This document shows, one piece after another, positions 44,997 through 54,057 of a DNA stretch of 64,000 nucleotides (position 1 is its first letter; every line of letters starts with the position of its first letter). The notes below the pieces were generated by a model. It had not been told where the DNA came from and ran no database searches. It was given only the letters and a program-made list of their open reading frames with translations. The position numbers and the translations under genes are program-made. Origin of the DNA: JAGQWW01 sp041392845 (lineage in GTDB: Bacteria > Bacteroidota > Bacteroidia > Chitinophagales > Saprospiraceae). The stretch covers positions 1-64,000 of the forward strand of contig JAWKLG010000006.1 in NCBI GenBank assembly GCA_041392845.1, in the 5' to 3' direction.

Positions 44997-45051
44997 GAAT
45001 ATTAAAATACTTTCCCACTGCTTTAACCACCTTAAATACCAGGAAAAAGGT

Positions 45052-46362
45052 CTAGAACACTAAATTCAATCCCGCCCTTGCATTGCCAAAGTTGGCTGAA
45101 TCTGGTGCAAGTAAAGCGACAATATTATCGGTCAAAGCCATGACTTGAACCGGCCCAAATTTCAAGACAGCGTTGAGACCTATATTTGCATAGGTGTCCC
45201 CATAAATGCTGTAATTGGCACCCAACTTCAGCCATTTGAGCAAACTGGTTTGAGCTCCCACAGAAATTCCGGTTCTGGATTTTTCACGGTACACTTCATT
45301 GTAAAAGGAAGCTGCCAACAACCAGGAATCAGTGAGTTGGAAATTAGCGTGAACATATATTTTTGGCGGAAGGGTGGTGGAGTATTCTTCCTGTGTTTCT
45401 TCTATCATAAAGATTTGATCCAGCGTATCCAAAGCATCCGAGAAATTGATAGAATCGCCGGTAATAGCTCCCGTAAAATCCAATCCTTCGTAAACAAATG
45501 TTCCTTTACTGGTATAATTGCCCGGATCTTCAGTCCAGTTTATCTTTCCCAAATCAAGGATGCTGGCACCAATATTGAGTTTCCCAATTTCAATGTTGGC
45601 ACCAAAATCAAATGCCAATCCGGTGTTTTTTGAAAAAATATTATCCAAATCGGCACTTCCAAAATTAAAATCAGCTCTGGTATCTTCAAATCCGTTGTAT
45701 TCTATATAGGAACTTGAATTGATTTTATAATCAGATTCCAAAGTTAGTTGGTAAACATCATCGCTGGTATTTAGGCTTATATTGTTTTTTTCAGTTGATG
45801 CATCTCCCAATCCGGTCAACAACTTTACTCTACCACCCAAACTCACTCCTTTTATTTTAAAACTGGCACCAAATCCAAACTCATTGTAACCATTGATTTG
45901 AAAATCATTGCTCAAATCAATGGTTTGACCTACAAATTGCGCATTCCCTTGCCAAAGTAATTGCGGAAGTGCCCGTGGGTATTCTACAAATGCGCCAAAC
46001 TTAATAGCATGGTGAATATGTATTCTTACTGGTCCGGCACCAAAACCTATACCCAAGGTTTCAATTGAAAAATTTTCTCTTAGATGGTTCACATCATTCA
46101 AGGCAGGAAGCACGGCATCTACATCCAGAACTTTCTCACCAGCAGCATTGGTGGTAACCAATTGTCCAAAAGAAGGACCACTCACTTCCAGATGATTGTA
46201 AATGTGTGGTAATGAAATGGTAATTTTTTCTTCAGGTCCCAAAGCAGGATTGAGATAAGAAGATTGAAGTGTTTTTTCCATCAGGCTGATACCAAACTGT
46301 GGTTGGGCAATGGCAGTAATAGTTAGGATGGAAAAAGCAAAAAGTAAAATATGGTTACGCAT
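45052..46362 (-). CDS. Outer-membrane beta-barrel protein (DUF5723-like)
   Basis: 436 residues from MRNHILLFAFSI, with a signal peptide ending AIA|Q; the frame extends 14 codons upstream, but that would spoil the signal. The mature protein is a series of amphipathic strands (FGFGASFKIKGVSLGGRVKLLTGLG, LAFDFGANIEIGKLNIGASILDLG, GISVGAQTSLLKWLKLGANYSIY) ending in a terminal ...GLNLVF. The opening SYLNPALGPEEKITISLP is typical of the DUF5723/PorV-like Bacteroidota barrels. Function unknown; not PorV itself as far as I can tell. Confidence 0.8.
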   Translation of the reverse strand: MRNHILLFAFSILTITAIAQPQFGISLMEKTLQSSYLNPALGPEEKITISLPHIYNHLEVSGPSFGQLVTTNAAGEKVLDVDAVLPALNDVNHLRENFSIETLGIGFGAGPVRIHIHHAIKFGAFVEYPRALPQLLWQGNAQFVGQTIDLSNDFQINGYNEFGFGASFKIKGVSLGGRVKLLTGLGDASTEKNNISLNTSDDVYQLTLESDYKINSSSYIEYNGFEDTRADFNFGSADLDNIFSKNTGLAFDFGANIEIGKLNIGASILDLGKINWTEDPGNYTSKGTFVYEGLDFTGAITGDSINFSDALDTLDQIFMIEETQEEYSTTLPPKIYVHANFQLTDSWLLAASFYNEVYREKSRTGISVGAQTSLLKWLKLGANYSIYGDTYANIGLNAVLKFGPVQVMALTDNIVALLAPDSANFGNARAGLNLVF

Positions 46363-46622
46363 AGGGGTAAAGCTTGGTAATTTATTTTTCTGAAAACCTG
46401 ACAAATCTAATCAACGTTCACCATTGAGTGAAATTTTTATCAAAAGCTGCCCTTTGTCTTGCAAACAAATTCTTTCTAAAATCCTTTTCATAGGTATCCA
46501 TTCACACAATTATTTAAATGGTCAACCCTTTTTTTGTGTGATTTCATTGCCTAAAAAAGAAATTTTACTGTTTCTTTTGTGCTCGCAAAGTATTTTGTCC
46601 GAATAAAACCAAAATTAAAATC

Positions 46623-47801
46623 ATGAAAGAAGTTTATATCGTTTCATCTGTCAGGACACCGATTGGAAGTTGGGGAGGAGGATTGTCCGGCTTTTCTGCT
46701 ACTCAATTAGGTGGTTTTGCTATAAAAGGCGCCTTGGAAAAAGCAGGCATAGATCCTGGAGCCGTTGAAGAAGTTTATTTCGGTAACGTTATTTCTGCAA
46801 ATCTTGGACAAGCACCTGCCCGCCAGGCTGCCCTTGCTGCCGGATTGGGTGAAAATGTTCCTTGTACTACCGTTAATAAAGTTTGTGCTTCCGGTATGAA
46901 AGCAACCATGATGGGTGCTCAAACGGTTGCCTTGGGACTTGCTGATGTGGTAGTTACCGGTGGAATGGAAAGCATGTCGAATATTCCATATTATGTTCCA
47001 AAAGCCAGATGGGGATATAAATATGGTAATGCTGAATTGGTAGACGGATTGGCTAAAGATGGTTTGGTTGACGTATATAATGAGTGTGCAATGGGAGTTT
47101 GTGCCGATGCCACCGCTGCAAAATATAGCATCAGCCGCGAAGAACAAGATGCTTTTGCTATTCAGTCCTACAAGCGTTCAGCAGCAGCAACTGAAGCAGG
47201 TTATTTTAAAAATGAAATTGTATCAATTAGCATTCCTCAAAGGAAAGGGGATCCTATCTTGTTGGATGAAGATGAAGAGTTTAAAAATGTAAAATTCGAT
47301 AAGATACCTTCGCTTAGAGCGGCATTTACCAAAGACGGAACAGTAACTGCAGCTAATGCATCTACCATCAATGATGGAGCAGCTGCATTTATTTTGGCCA
47401 GCAAGGAAGCAGTAGAGAAATACGGTTTGAAACCATTGGCAAAAATTATCAGCTATGCAGATGCAGCTCAACAACCTGAATGGTTTACTACAGCTCCGGT
47501 TTTGGCAGCTCCTTTAGCATTGAAAAGAGCAGGTTTGACAATGGACGATATCGATTTCTTTGAAGTAAACGAGGCCTTCTCTGTTGTAACCATGGCTTTT
47601 TATAAAGAATTGGGTATCGATCCTGAGAAAGTGAATGTATTTGGAGGTGCAGTATCTCTTGGTCACCCACTTGGTGCTTCGGGTGCAAGAATTGTAGTTA
47701 CCCTTAATAATGTCCTTCACCAAAAAGGTGGAAAATATGGGCTGGCTGCTATTTGTAACGGTGGCGGAGGAGCCAGTGCAATGGTAATTGAAAAAATCTA
47801 G
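46623..47801 (+). CDS. Acetyl-CoA C-acyltransferase (thiolase)
   Basis: A 392-residue thiolase. The acyl-accepting Cys88 is in NKVCASGMKA, the catalytic His348 in GHPLGASGARI, and Cys378 in ICNGGGGAS. The length and motif set fit acetyl-CoA acetyltransferase (AtoB/PhaA) better than the longer FadA/FadI types. It can condense two acetyl-CoA or cleave 3-ketoacyl-CoA. With the acyl-CoA ligase at 3.3 kb it could serve fatty acid use, though they are not linked. It is followed by a terminator, so it is monocistronic. Confidence 0.95.
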   Translation: MKEVYIVSSVRTPIGSWGGGLSGFSATQLGGFAIKGALEKAGIDPGAVEEVYFGNVISANLGQAPARQAALAAGLGENVPCTTVNKVCASGMKATMMGAQTVALGLADVVVTGGMESMSNIPYYVPKARWGYKYGNAELVDGLAKDGLVDVYNECAMGVCADATAAKYSISREEQDAFAIQSYKRSAAATEAGYFKNEIVSISIPQRKGDPILLDEDEEFKNVKFDKIPSLRAAFTKDGTVTAANASTINDGAAAFILASKEAVEKYGLKPLAKIISYADAAQQPEWFTTAPVLAAPLALKRAGLTMDDIDFFEVNEAFSVVTMAFYKELGIDPEKVNVFGGAVSLGHPLGASGARIVVTLNNVLHQKGGKYGLAAICNGGGGASAMVIEKI

Positions 47802-47824
47802 TTTAAGATTAAATAAGACATCTA

Positions 47825-47860
47825 AGAGTTGTACTGCACTGTGGTACAACTCTTTTTTTT
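47825..47860 (+). terminator. Terminator of thiolase gene
   Basis: AGAGTTGTAC (47825-47834) pairs with GTACAACTCT (47844-47853), with TTTTTTT after it. truA starts only 16 nt further on. Confidence 0.85.
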
Positions 47861-47875
47861 AGCTTCGCAATTCAT

Positions 47876-48619
47876 ATGAGATACTTCTTACACCTGGCAT
47901 ATAAAGGGACCAACTTCAATGGTTGGCAAAGACAGCCCAATGCATTGGGTGTCCAACAATCCATAGAAGATACCTTCTCAATGGTCTTACGAACGCCTGT
48001 CGAAATAACCGGTTGCGGCCGGACCGATACAGGGGTTCATGCCAGTTCCTATTATGCTCATTTTGATTTTGAAGGTGGGTTCCCTGAAGGATTCTTACGA
48101 AGGGTCAATAAGATTTTACCGGCCGATATTGTCATTTTTTCAATATTACCTGTTACAGAAATAGCACATGCTCGTTTTGATGCCATCAAACGATCTTATG
48201 TCTATCGCCTGGGCTTTGTAAAGGATCCTTTTAATCAGGATACCGTAACTTTCTTTCCTTTTGCAGATAAACTGGACATCCAAAAAGTAAACGATGCTGC
48301 TACTTTATTGCTAAACTATTCAGAATTCTTTCCCTTTTGCAAATCAGATCATGATGCAAAAACCTTGAAATGCGAATTGACAGAATGCAGATGGGAATTT
48401 TTTGAAGATGGGTCCGGAGCTAATTTTCATATCTCCGCCAACAGATTCCTTAGAGGAATGGTGCGTTTGATCGTAGGGATGTGTCTGAATGTTGGACTTG
48501 GAAAAATAGAACTTGAAACCGTGAAGGAAGCAATGGATCATCAAATCCTGTTAAAAAGAGCAGAAAGTGCACCTTCTGAAGGATTATACCTTTCTTATAT
48601 CGAATATCCTTATTTGTAA
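47876..48619 (+). CDS. truA: tRNA pseudouridine synthase A
   Basis: 247 residues. The catalytic aspartate is Asp51 in GCGRTDTGVHA. The N-terminal YKGTNFNGWQRQP and C-terminal ANRFLRGMVRLIVG are family signatures. It modifies uridines 38-40 in the tRNA anticodon arm. The start MRYFLHLAYKG follows a terminator by 16 nt, so its own promoter must overlap the end of the thiolase transcript; alternatively it depends on readthrough. Confidence 0.95.
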   Translation: MRYFLHLAYKGTNFNGWQRQPNALGVQQSIEDTFSMVLRTPVEITGCGRTDTGVHASSYYAHFDFEGGFPEGFLRRVNKILPADIVIFSILPVTEIAHARFDAIKRSYVYRLGFVKDPFNQDTVTFFPFADKLDIQKVNDAATLLLNYSEFFPFCKSDHDAKTLKCELTECRWEFFEDGSGANFHISANRFLRGMVRLIVGMCLNVGLGKIELETVKEAMDHQILLKRAESAPSEGLYLSYIEYPYL

Positions 48620-48623
48620 AATA

Positions 48624-48659
48624 AAAAAGGATCAGAAGACAAGCTCCTGATCCTTTTTT
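48624..48659. terminator. Bidirectional terminator
   Basis: AAAAAGGATCAG (48624-48635) pairs with CTGATCCTTTTT (48647-48658). It lies between truA and the convergent lipoprotein gene. Confidence 0.85.
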
Positions 48660-48677
48660 AATGAGGGCAATTTATAA

Positions 48678-49160
48678 TTATTGCTCAGTAGTAGTAGTGT
48701 TCATTGCAGTCTGGTAAGCAGCTTGTGCCTGGCTAGCCATTTGCTTTACACCGTTAAGGTCAGCGGCCATTTGCTCATATTCGCTGGTCATGCTTTTGAA
48801 ATCTTCTCCGATTTGTGTCATGTCCATGGTTGCGTGTGCACTCAATTTCTGAGTTTGAGCTTCCAACATTGCTGTGTGTTTTTCCATGGCAGTTTTGCCT
48901 TGCATTACTGCATTTTCGTACATAGCTACTGCTGCAGTCATGGTAGAATCTGCATTTTCCATACCAGCTACAGAAGCTTTCATTTCTGCCAATGGAGCTT
49001 CCATTGCTTTAACTTCTTCTGCTATGGTGTTATAGTTTGCTTTCAATTCTTCCATTCCTGTTAGCATAGTTTTGTATGCATCAGATTCAGTTGGATTTGA
49101 AGAACAAGAGATTGCTGCTACTGCAATAAAAAGGACTGCTAAAGACCAAAGGTTTTTCAT
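48678..49160 (-). CDS. Coiled-coil lipoprotein, unknown function
   Basis: 160 residues from MKNLWSLAVLFIAVAAISC (lipobox AISC); an upstream in-frame ATG at 49193 is less likely. The remainder is nearly all helix with heptad-like Met/Ala/Glu pattern (MEELKANYNTIAEEVKAMEAPLAEMKASVAGME, TAMEKHTAMLEAQTQKL), so an elongated coiled coil anchored in the membrane is expected. It is methionine-rich and ends TTTTEQ. No family was recognised. Monocistronic. Confidence 0.7.
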   Translation of the reverse strand: MKNLWSLAVLFIAVAAISCSSNPTESDAYKTMLTGMEELKANYNTIAEEVKAMEAPLAEMKASVAGMENADSTMTAAVAMYENAVMQGKTAMEKHTAMLEAQTQKLSAHATMDMTQIGEDFKSMTSEYEQMAADLNGVKQMASQAQAAYQTAMNTTTTEQ

Positions 49161-49366
49161 GATTACGTTGTTTAATTTGAAATTAGACTGCAAAAATATT
49201 CAAAACTCCGGTTTTTAATAGCAGGGATGCAATTTTTTTTATTTTAAACTACTGATTATCAAATGTTTGGGGCTAGGGGAGTGTTGGTTGAAAATCAAGT
49301 TTTCAAAATTTTATATTGGAAAAATTCACACTAAGAATTTTTTAGGGAATTGAATATTTTAAAAAC

Positions 49367-49411
49367 AAAAAAAGCCACCTGTTTAGAAAAATTTTCCAGG
49401 TGGCTTTTTTT
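49367..49411 (-). terminator. Terminator of the PKD-domain protein gene
   Basis: AAAAAAAGCCACCTG (49367-49381) pairs perfectly with CAGGTGGCTTTTTTT (49397-49411). On the minus strand it lies 19 nt after the stop of the gene at 49430. Confidence 0.9.
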
Positions 49412-49429
49412 ATAAAAATATTTTTTGAA

Positions 49430-51691
49430 TTATCGGACAAGCGTAGCAGTTCCCTGCAATTTTACCTGTTCTCCTCTAGGATCAATGTATTGAACCAGAA
49501 CAACATAGACGCCATTGGGAGATGGTTTTCCGGTATTGAATTTATTTCCATTCCAACCTACCTGAGGGTCATTGGTTTCAAAAATTAATTCTCCCCATCG
49601 GTTCCAAATGGACATATTAAATGCCTTGATGCCCTCCATAAAACCTACCCCTTTGAAATCCTCGTTTTTAGAATCATTATTGGGAGTAAAAGCATTGGGT
49701 AAATAAAATCTAACTTCCGGCCTGATGTCCAAATATGCATAAGCTGTATCTCTGCAACCACTGGGATGAATCACTTCTAGTTGGACAACCTGGGTGCCGG
49801 TATCTCTAAAGGTATAAGTAGGACTGGGTATGTTGGCGGTGCCTTCATCATTGAATCTCCAATACCATCTAAAAGCATCTATGGATTCGTCGTAAAATTC
49901 TACCGTTTTTTGAAAGGTGTTCAACTCCTTGGGTGAATAATCAAATCCCGCAATTGGTGAAGCTTCTACTTCTATTAAATCCTGGAAAGTTGTATCGGTT
50001 TTACAGCCAATTGGAGAAGTTATATCTACCGAAACTGTAAAAATTCCCGGATCGTCGTAAATGTGAGTGGGACTTATGTCGCCGGAGGTGTTTCCATCAC
50101 CAAAATCCCAAACGATATCATAATTATTGTTTATCGGATAACTCAGGTTGTCAAAGAAAACTTCCAAAGGTTCACATCCCTTTTCTGCACTCGGAGATAT
50201 TACAATCAACCTTGGAACCGGAAAATAACTGATGATTTTGGTGATGTCATCGGTACAAGAGTTGACATCGGTAACTGAGAAGTTTACCGGTAAATTTCCG
50301 GCAATTCTGTATTCATGGCCAGGACTTGCGAGGTCTGAAAAATTCCCATCTCCAAATCGCCAATCATAATCTACTACTTCTCCACTCGGCACAATAGACC
50401 TGTCGGTAAATTGCACGGTACCAGCAATGCAGGTATCATAATCATAAGTAAAGTCAGCAGTCACCTCCGGAAAAACATTGACTACTACATTGATGGTGTC
50501 GCCACATTCTTTGCCCGGATTCAACATCAGTTGACCATTGTAAGTCCCTACTCCGGGGAAATCAATGGTTGGACTCCATTGGGTAAAGTTTTGCTGGTTA
50601 TTATTGATGTTAAATTGCCACAAGTGCTCATCAATGAATCTTTGTTGAAAACTTTGATTGTTAATTGTGATTCGAGGATCACCACAAGAATTTATAGTGT
50701 AAGTTTTACCATCAGCCGACACCGAATCGGCTTCTACTCTTCCTATAATCGTCGGGTCACAATTGGCAACATTGAATTGAAAATCTCTAATTACCCTGCT
50801 TAGAGGCACCCCGTTTCTATATTCTGTCACACAAACTCCAACAACAAACTGTCCTTGAATTTCGGGCACACCTGTTATCAAACCTGTTTGTGAATTGATT
50901 GAAATCAGAGGGTTGCCTGCCATAGGTCTGGTACCTGAATAATCAGGAACAATAAAATTTACAGCATTAAATGGTGGCGGACAAGGTGGATTTGGAGCAG
51001 ATCCATTGCAAGAAGATTGATTTACATTCTGACGAATAGGGCCACCTCCTTGTATAGGGCTGCAAAATTCGTACACAAGTTGATCTCCATCTGCATCAAA
51101 AGCAGAGTGGTCAAATTCCAGTCTTTGTCCATTACAAATAATAGTAGGAGGAAATTCATTGAATACTGGTGTCGTATTACAATTCCTTTGGCCGGCAGGA
51201 GTAATCTCCACTGCAAAAGTAGCACCCTGATCACCTGGCAACCTAAGATTGGATATGGTTTCATTCCTGCAACAACGCTGATAAACTACGTGGTAACTAT
51301 CGTTGGAAAGCGGCAGGCTAAGTCCGAAATCAGAAAGTTTCCATTGGTAAATCCCTTCTTCTACACAAACATCCGGAGGAATCAAACAAGGATAGTCGGG
51401 TTCGGGAATTGGTCTTTTTCCTTGAAGGGGTATCCGAAGAGTTGCTATCGGGTCGCCTTGTCCAAGATTGGAACATGGATTACCAGGTCCACAATTGTAG
51501 ATGCTGATTGGAGCGTTGGAGTCAAAATCCGCACAATCACGGCAATTACAATCCCTGTAAACCTTCATGGTGAATTCATAATCACCATTTCCCAAACACT
51601 CATAAGTCAAGACCCCACCAATGATGTGCTTAGCTTCAGATTGGGTTTGCAAAAACAACAGTACAGAGAGTATACATAAAACCTTTCTCAT
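49430..51691 (-). CDS. PKD-domain surface protein with T9SS type B sorting tail
   Basis: 753 residues. A signal peptide (MRKVLCILSVLLFLQTQSEA) is followed by a cysteine-rich N-terminal region (CNCRDCADFD, CGPGNPC, RCCRNET) of the sort found in Bacteroidota large cell-surface proteins, then Ig-like domains (FDADGDQLVYEFC is PKD/cadherin-like) and at least two PKD repeats with WRFGDGNFSD and WDFGDGNTSG. The last ~85 residues (FYLPNAFTPNNDSKNEDF ... IWNRWGELIFET ... VGWNGNKFN) are a type B T9SS tail. Probably an adhesin or other surface-attached protein. Transcribed alone with a strong terminator. Confidence 0.92.
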   Translation of the reverse strand: MRKVLCILSVLLFLQTQSEAKHIIGGVLTYECLGNGDYEFTMKVYRDCNCRDCADFDSNAPISIYNCGPGNPCSNLGQGDPIATLRIPLQGKRPIPEPDYPCLIPPDVCVEEGIYQWKLSDFGLSLPLSNDSYHVVYQRCCRNETISNLRLPGDQGATFAVEITPAGQRNCNTTPVFNEFPPTIICNGQRLEFDHSAFDADGDQLVYEFCSPIQGGGPIRQNVNQSSCNGSAPNPPCPPPFNAVNFIVPDYSGTRPMAGNPLISINSQTGLITGVPEIQGQFVVGVCVTEYRNGVPLSRVIRDFQFNVANCDPTIIGRVEADSVSADGKTYTINSCGDPRITINNQSFQQRFIDEHLWQFNINNNQQNFTQWSPTIDFPGVGTYNGQLMLNPGKECGDTINVVVNVFPEVTADFTYDYDTCIAGTVQFTDRSIVPSGEVVDYDWRFGDGNFSDLASPGHEYRIAGNLPVNFSVTDVNSCTDDITKIISYFPVPRLIVISPSAEKGCEPLEVFFDNLSYPINNNYDIVWDFGDGNTSGDISPTHIYDDPGIFTVSVDITSPIGCKTDTTFQDLIEVEASPIAGFDYSPKELNTFQKTVEFYDESIDAFRWYWRFNDEGTANIPSPTYTFRDTGTQVVQLEVIHPSGCRDTAYAYLDIRPEVRFYLPNAFTPNNDSKNEDFKGVGFMEGIKAFNMSIWNRWGELIFETNDPQVGWNGNKFNTGKPSPNGVYVVLVQYIDPRGEQVKLQGTATLVR

Positions 51692-52087
51692 AGAAAAATT
51701 ACCAAGGTTTTTTAAAAAATGGTTTTAGTCATCATTATTGAATATCTTAAAACATAAAGATTTAAGCATCAACAATGTTGGACAATTTACGGAAAATAAC
51801 ACTTCCAAAATTAAAATAAATAATCCAAGTCTTTGTTGTGGTAATTGTATGACAAAATGAAAATCCTTTCAAAGCATGTAAAATAAAACCCTTTGTCCTA
51901 ACGTATTAGGTGTCATTAAAACAGGATTAAAATTTAAGTCCTGCTTGACTCCTCCCCAAAATGCCTTGAAAAATTATAGCCTGAAACCTGAGTTTTTGGC
52001 TTGGTTTATGCATAAATAATTCTAATTCAAATAATTATAAATTATAGAGAATTGATACCTACACTTCAACAAGCGACGCCGCCAACC
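51692..52087. other. Intergenic region without recognised content
   Basis: About 396 bp, A/T-rich, between the divergent PKD-protein gene and the threonylcarbamoyl-AMP synthase gene. No word repeats, hairpin of note or clear promoter were found, in contrast to most other gaps. An upstream TTG (52052) opens the frame of the next gene but is not preferred. Confidence 0.5.
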
Positions 52088-52660
52088 ATGCTGGATATGC
52101 ATCCGGAAATGGACAAGGCTTTGGAAACTTTAAAGAATCAGGGAATTATTTTATTCCCAACCGATACCATTTGGGGTCTCGGATGTGATGCAACCAACTC
52201 ATCTGCGGTTGAAAAAATATTTGAAATTAAAAAAAATCAACCTGGTACCGGATGTGTGGTTTTGGTAGATTCCATGCAAATGCTCAAGGGCTACATTCGA
52301 AACTTGCATCCCCGCATTGAAACTTTACTGCTTTTTCATACCCGACCTGTAACCATTGTTTATGACGATCCTTGCGGTATTGCGCCAGAAGCTTTGCATA
52401 AAGATGGCAGTCTGGCAATCCGTATTACCAGGGATCCTTTTTGCCAGGAATTAATTCAAAAATTAGGTAAACCGATCGTAGCAGCTGCAGCTGCTGTAGA
52501 AGGAGAACCACTACCTGCCTACTTTGGTGCCGTAAGAAGCGACGTAATTATGGGAGTTGATCACGTAGTACGATACAGACAAAAAGATCGTCCAATCGGA
52601 GAAGCTTCTGTTATTATGAAAATGAATGAAGAGTCGGAATTGGATGTAATCAGAGAGTAA
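52088..52660 (+). CDS. L-threonylcarbamoyladenylate synthase (Sua5/TsaC/YrdC family)
   Basis: 190 residues from MLDMHPEMDKALETL; a TTG 12 codons earlier is possible, and MHPEMD (52097) is a third choice. The YrdC-domain signatures are FPTDTIWGLGCDAT (nucleotide-binding entrance), EKIFEIKKNQPG (KxR/KxK region) and LAIRITRDPF. It makes threonylcarbamoyl-AMP for the t6A37 modification of tRNA. Single-domain type (TsaC-like), with no Sua5 C-terminal domain. It converges on the USP gene, with just one base between the stop codons. Confidence 0.92.
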   Translation: MLDMHPEMDKALETLKNQGIILFPTDTIWGLGCDATNSSAVEKIFEIKKNQPGTGCVVLVDSMQMLKGYIRNLHPRIETLLLFHTRPVTIVYDDPCGIAPEALHKDGSLAIRITRDPFCQELIQKLGKPIVAAAAAVEGEPLPAYFGAVRSDVIMGVDHVVRYRQKDRPIGEASVIMKMNEESELDVIRE

Positions 52661-52661
52661 T

Positions 52662-53468
52662 TCAATCAAAATCCATACTCAACACGGGAATGTGAGCATG
52701 ATTGATCAAAGCTTCTACTGAACTTCCTACCAACATTCTTTTCAAAGGACTTCTATGGTGGTTCGAAATGCCAATCAAATCTGCATCTATTTCTTTTGAA
52801 AAATGCCTGATGCCACTTTCAATAGTGAAATCACGATAAAGGTGGATCTTACAATCCAGGGGCGAAGCCAATGTTTTGAATTGTTCCATGGATTCTATGG
52901 TAACCGATAGCGGGGCATCAAATAATGAACTGGTATTGATGGCAACCAGGTGTATTTCCGGTTCAAAAATCCTAATCAGTTTTAGGAATTTTTGAAATAC
53001 ATGTTTTTCATCTTCATTAAAACCGGAAGCGTAAACTACCTTTTTAAATTTAAGCCGGTCAATTTTTTCTTTTACCACCAATATTGGCCGATGTATCAAT
53101 CTGGCAACCTTTTGGGTATTCGAACCGATAAAAAATTCATTTTTCCCGCTGGCTCCGTGGGAACCCATTACTACCAGGTCAATGTTTTTTTCTTCTACCA
53201 GCTTTGGCATACTTTCCAAAAAGCTTTCATCGGAAATTTTAAAACTACTTTTTATTTCCGGGTTTTCTTTTTGATAGGAAAGCAAAAGCGTTTCTGCATT
53301 TAATCTGGCATTTTTAACTTCAGGACTATCCTTTCCTTCTTCCTTTGCTATCGAAATACAATGCAACAGGTGTACTTCAGCCCCGGTAATGTTTGCCAAT
53401 GCAAAGCCTGTGTCCAAAGCGTTTTTTGCGCAGGCTGAAAAGTCGGTAGGAATCAATATTTGTGTCAT
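52662..53468 (-). CDS. Universal stress protein, two UspA domains
   Basis: 268 residues. The N-terminal domain opens TQILIPTDFSACAKNALDTGFALA and closes with VVMGSHGASGKNEFFIGSNTQKVARLIHRPILVV, which contains the GxxG-9x-GS nucleotide-binding pattern. The C-terminal domain is degenerate, ending ISNHHRSPLKRMLVGSSVEALINHAHIPVLSMD. It is probably an ATP-binding stress protein. It lies downstream of the 53593 gene and a further USP (54058), all minus strand, separated by a terminator. Confidence 0.92.
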   Translation of the reverse strand: MTQILIPTDFSACAKNALDTGFALANITGAEVHLLHCISIAKEEGKDSPEVKNARLNAETLLLSYQKENPEIKSSFKISDESFLESMPKLVEEKNIDLVVMGSHGASGKNEFFIGSNTQKVARLIHRPILVVKEKIDRLKFKKVVYASGFNEDEKHVFQKFLKLIRIFEPEIHLVAINTSSLFDAPLSVTIESMEQFKTLASPLDCKIHLYRDFTIESGIRHFSKEIDADLIGISNHHRSPLKRMLVGSSVEALINHAHIPVLSMDFD

Positions 53469-53496
53469 GGTCTAAAGTTAAGACAGGTAACTGAAA

Positions 53497-53530
53497 TAAA
53501 AAAAGAGACAATTGACATTTCAATTGCCTC
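53497..53530 (-). terminator. Terminator of the 53593 gene
   Basis: On the minus strand GAGGCAATTG (rc of 53521-53530) pairs with CAATTGTCTC (rc of 53505-53514), followed by TTTTTTT. One mismatch. It lies upstream of the USP gene at 52662, separating the two transcripts. Confidence 0.8.
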
Positions 53531-53592
53531 TTCTGAAAATTATCACCTAAAACCTTATTTGAACTATGCTACCTTTATTCTTGAAGGATGAC

Positions 53593-53964
53593 TTATTGAA
53601 ATGTCTTCATTTCATTTTCTGCCATACCTCTTTCATTTTGTTCTTCCAATGTCCATTGATCCGTTTTTGTCGTTTGTAACCATAAATCTCCTGACCTGCG
53701 GAACACCTGAACATTCAAACCATATTTTTCAAAAAATTCATGTTCTAAATCACCAACTTTCAAATCTTTATCCAACTTCAATTCACCTTTGTTGTGAATG
53801 GTTCTTGCTGATTCGATGGTCAATTCTGAATCCAGTTGACTCGCTTCAGTAGTGCCTTCATTGGTGTCGTGAGACTCGGAGTAGAACTCAATTTTTAAGT
53901 AAGGATAAATGGCATTAAATTCATCCTGAACCTCACTCAATTTCTTTTTATCGTTGATGAACAT
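53593..53964 (-). CDS. Conserved small protein of unknown function
   Basis: 123 residues, no signal peptide, no transmembrane segment. The motif order is FNAIYPYLKIEFYS, ARTIHNKGELKLDKDLKVGDLEHEFFEKYGLNVQVFRRSGDLWLQTTKTDQWTLEEQN, which I recall as a conserved Bacteroidota cytoplasmic protein without assigned role. It sits between two universal stress protein genes, which suggests a stress or redox-linked regulon (inference). Strongly acidic with a helical C-terminus (NERGMAENEM). Confidence 0.7.
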   Translation of the reverse strand: MFINDKKKLSEVQDEFNAIYPYLKIEFYSESHDTNEGTTEASQLDSELTIESARTIHNKGELKLDKDLKVGDLEHEFFEKYGLNVQVFRRSGDLWLQTTKTDQWTLEEQNERGMAENEMKTFQ

Positions 53965-54057
53965 GATTGAATTCCTTTTGATGATTCAAAGATATTTGGA
54001 CAATTTGACCTAAGGGGTGATGCGTATCACTTTAGAAGATGAATTTGGTCAAACCTC

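Noticed and set aside
51017..51679. 220-codon plus-strand frame inside the PKD protein gene
   Set aside because: Antisense to the signal peptide and N-terminal region of a clear T9SS client.
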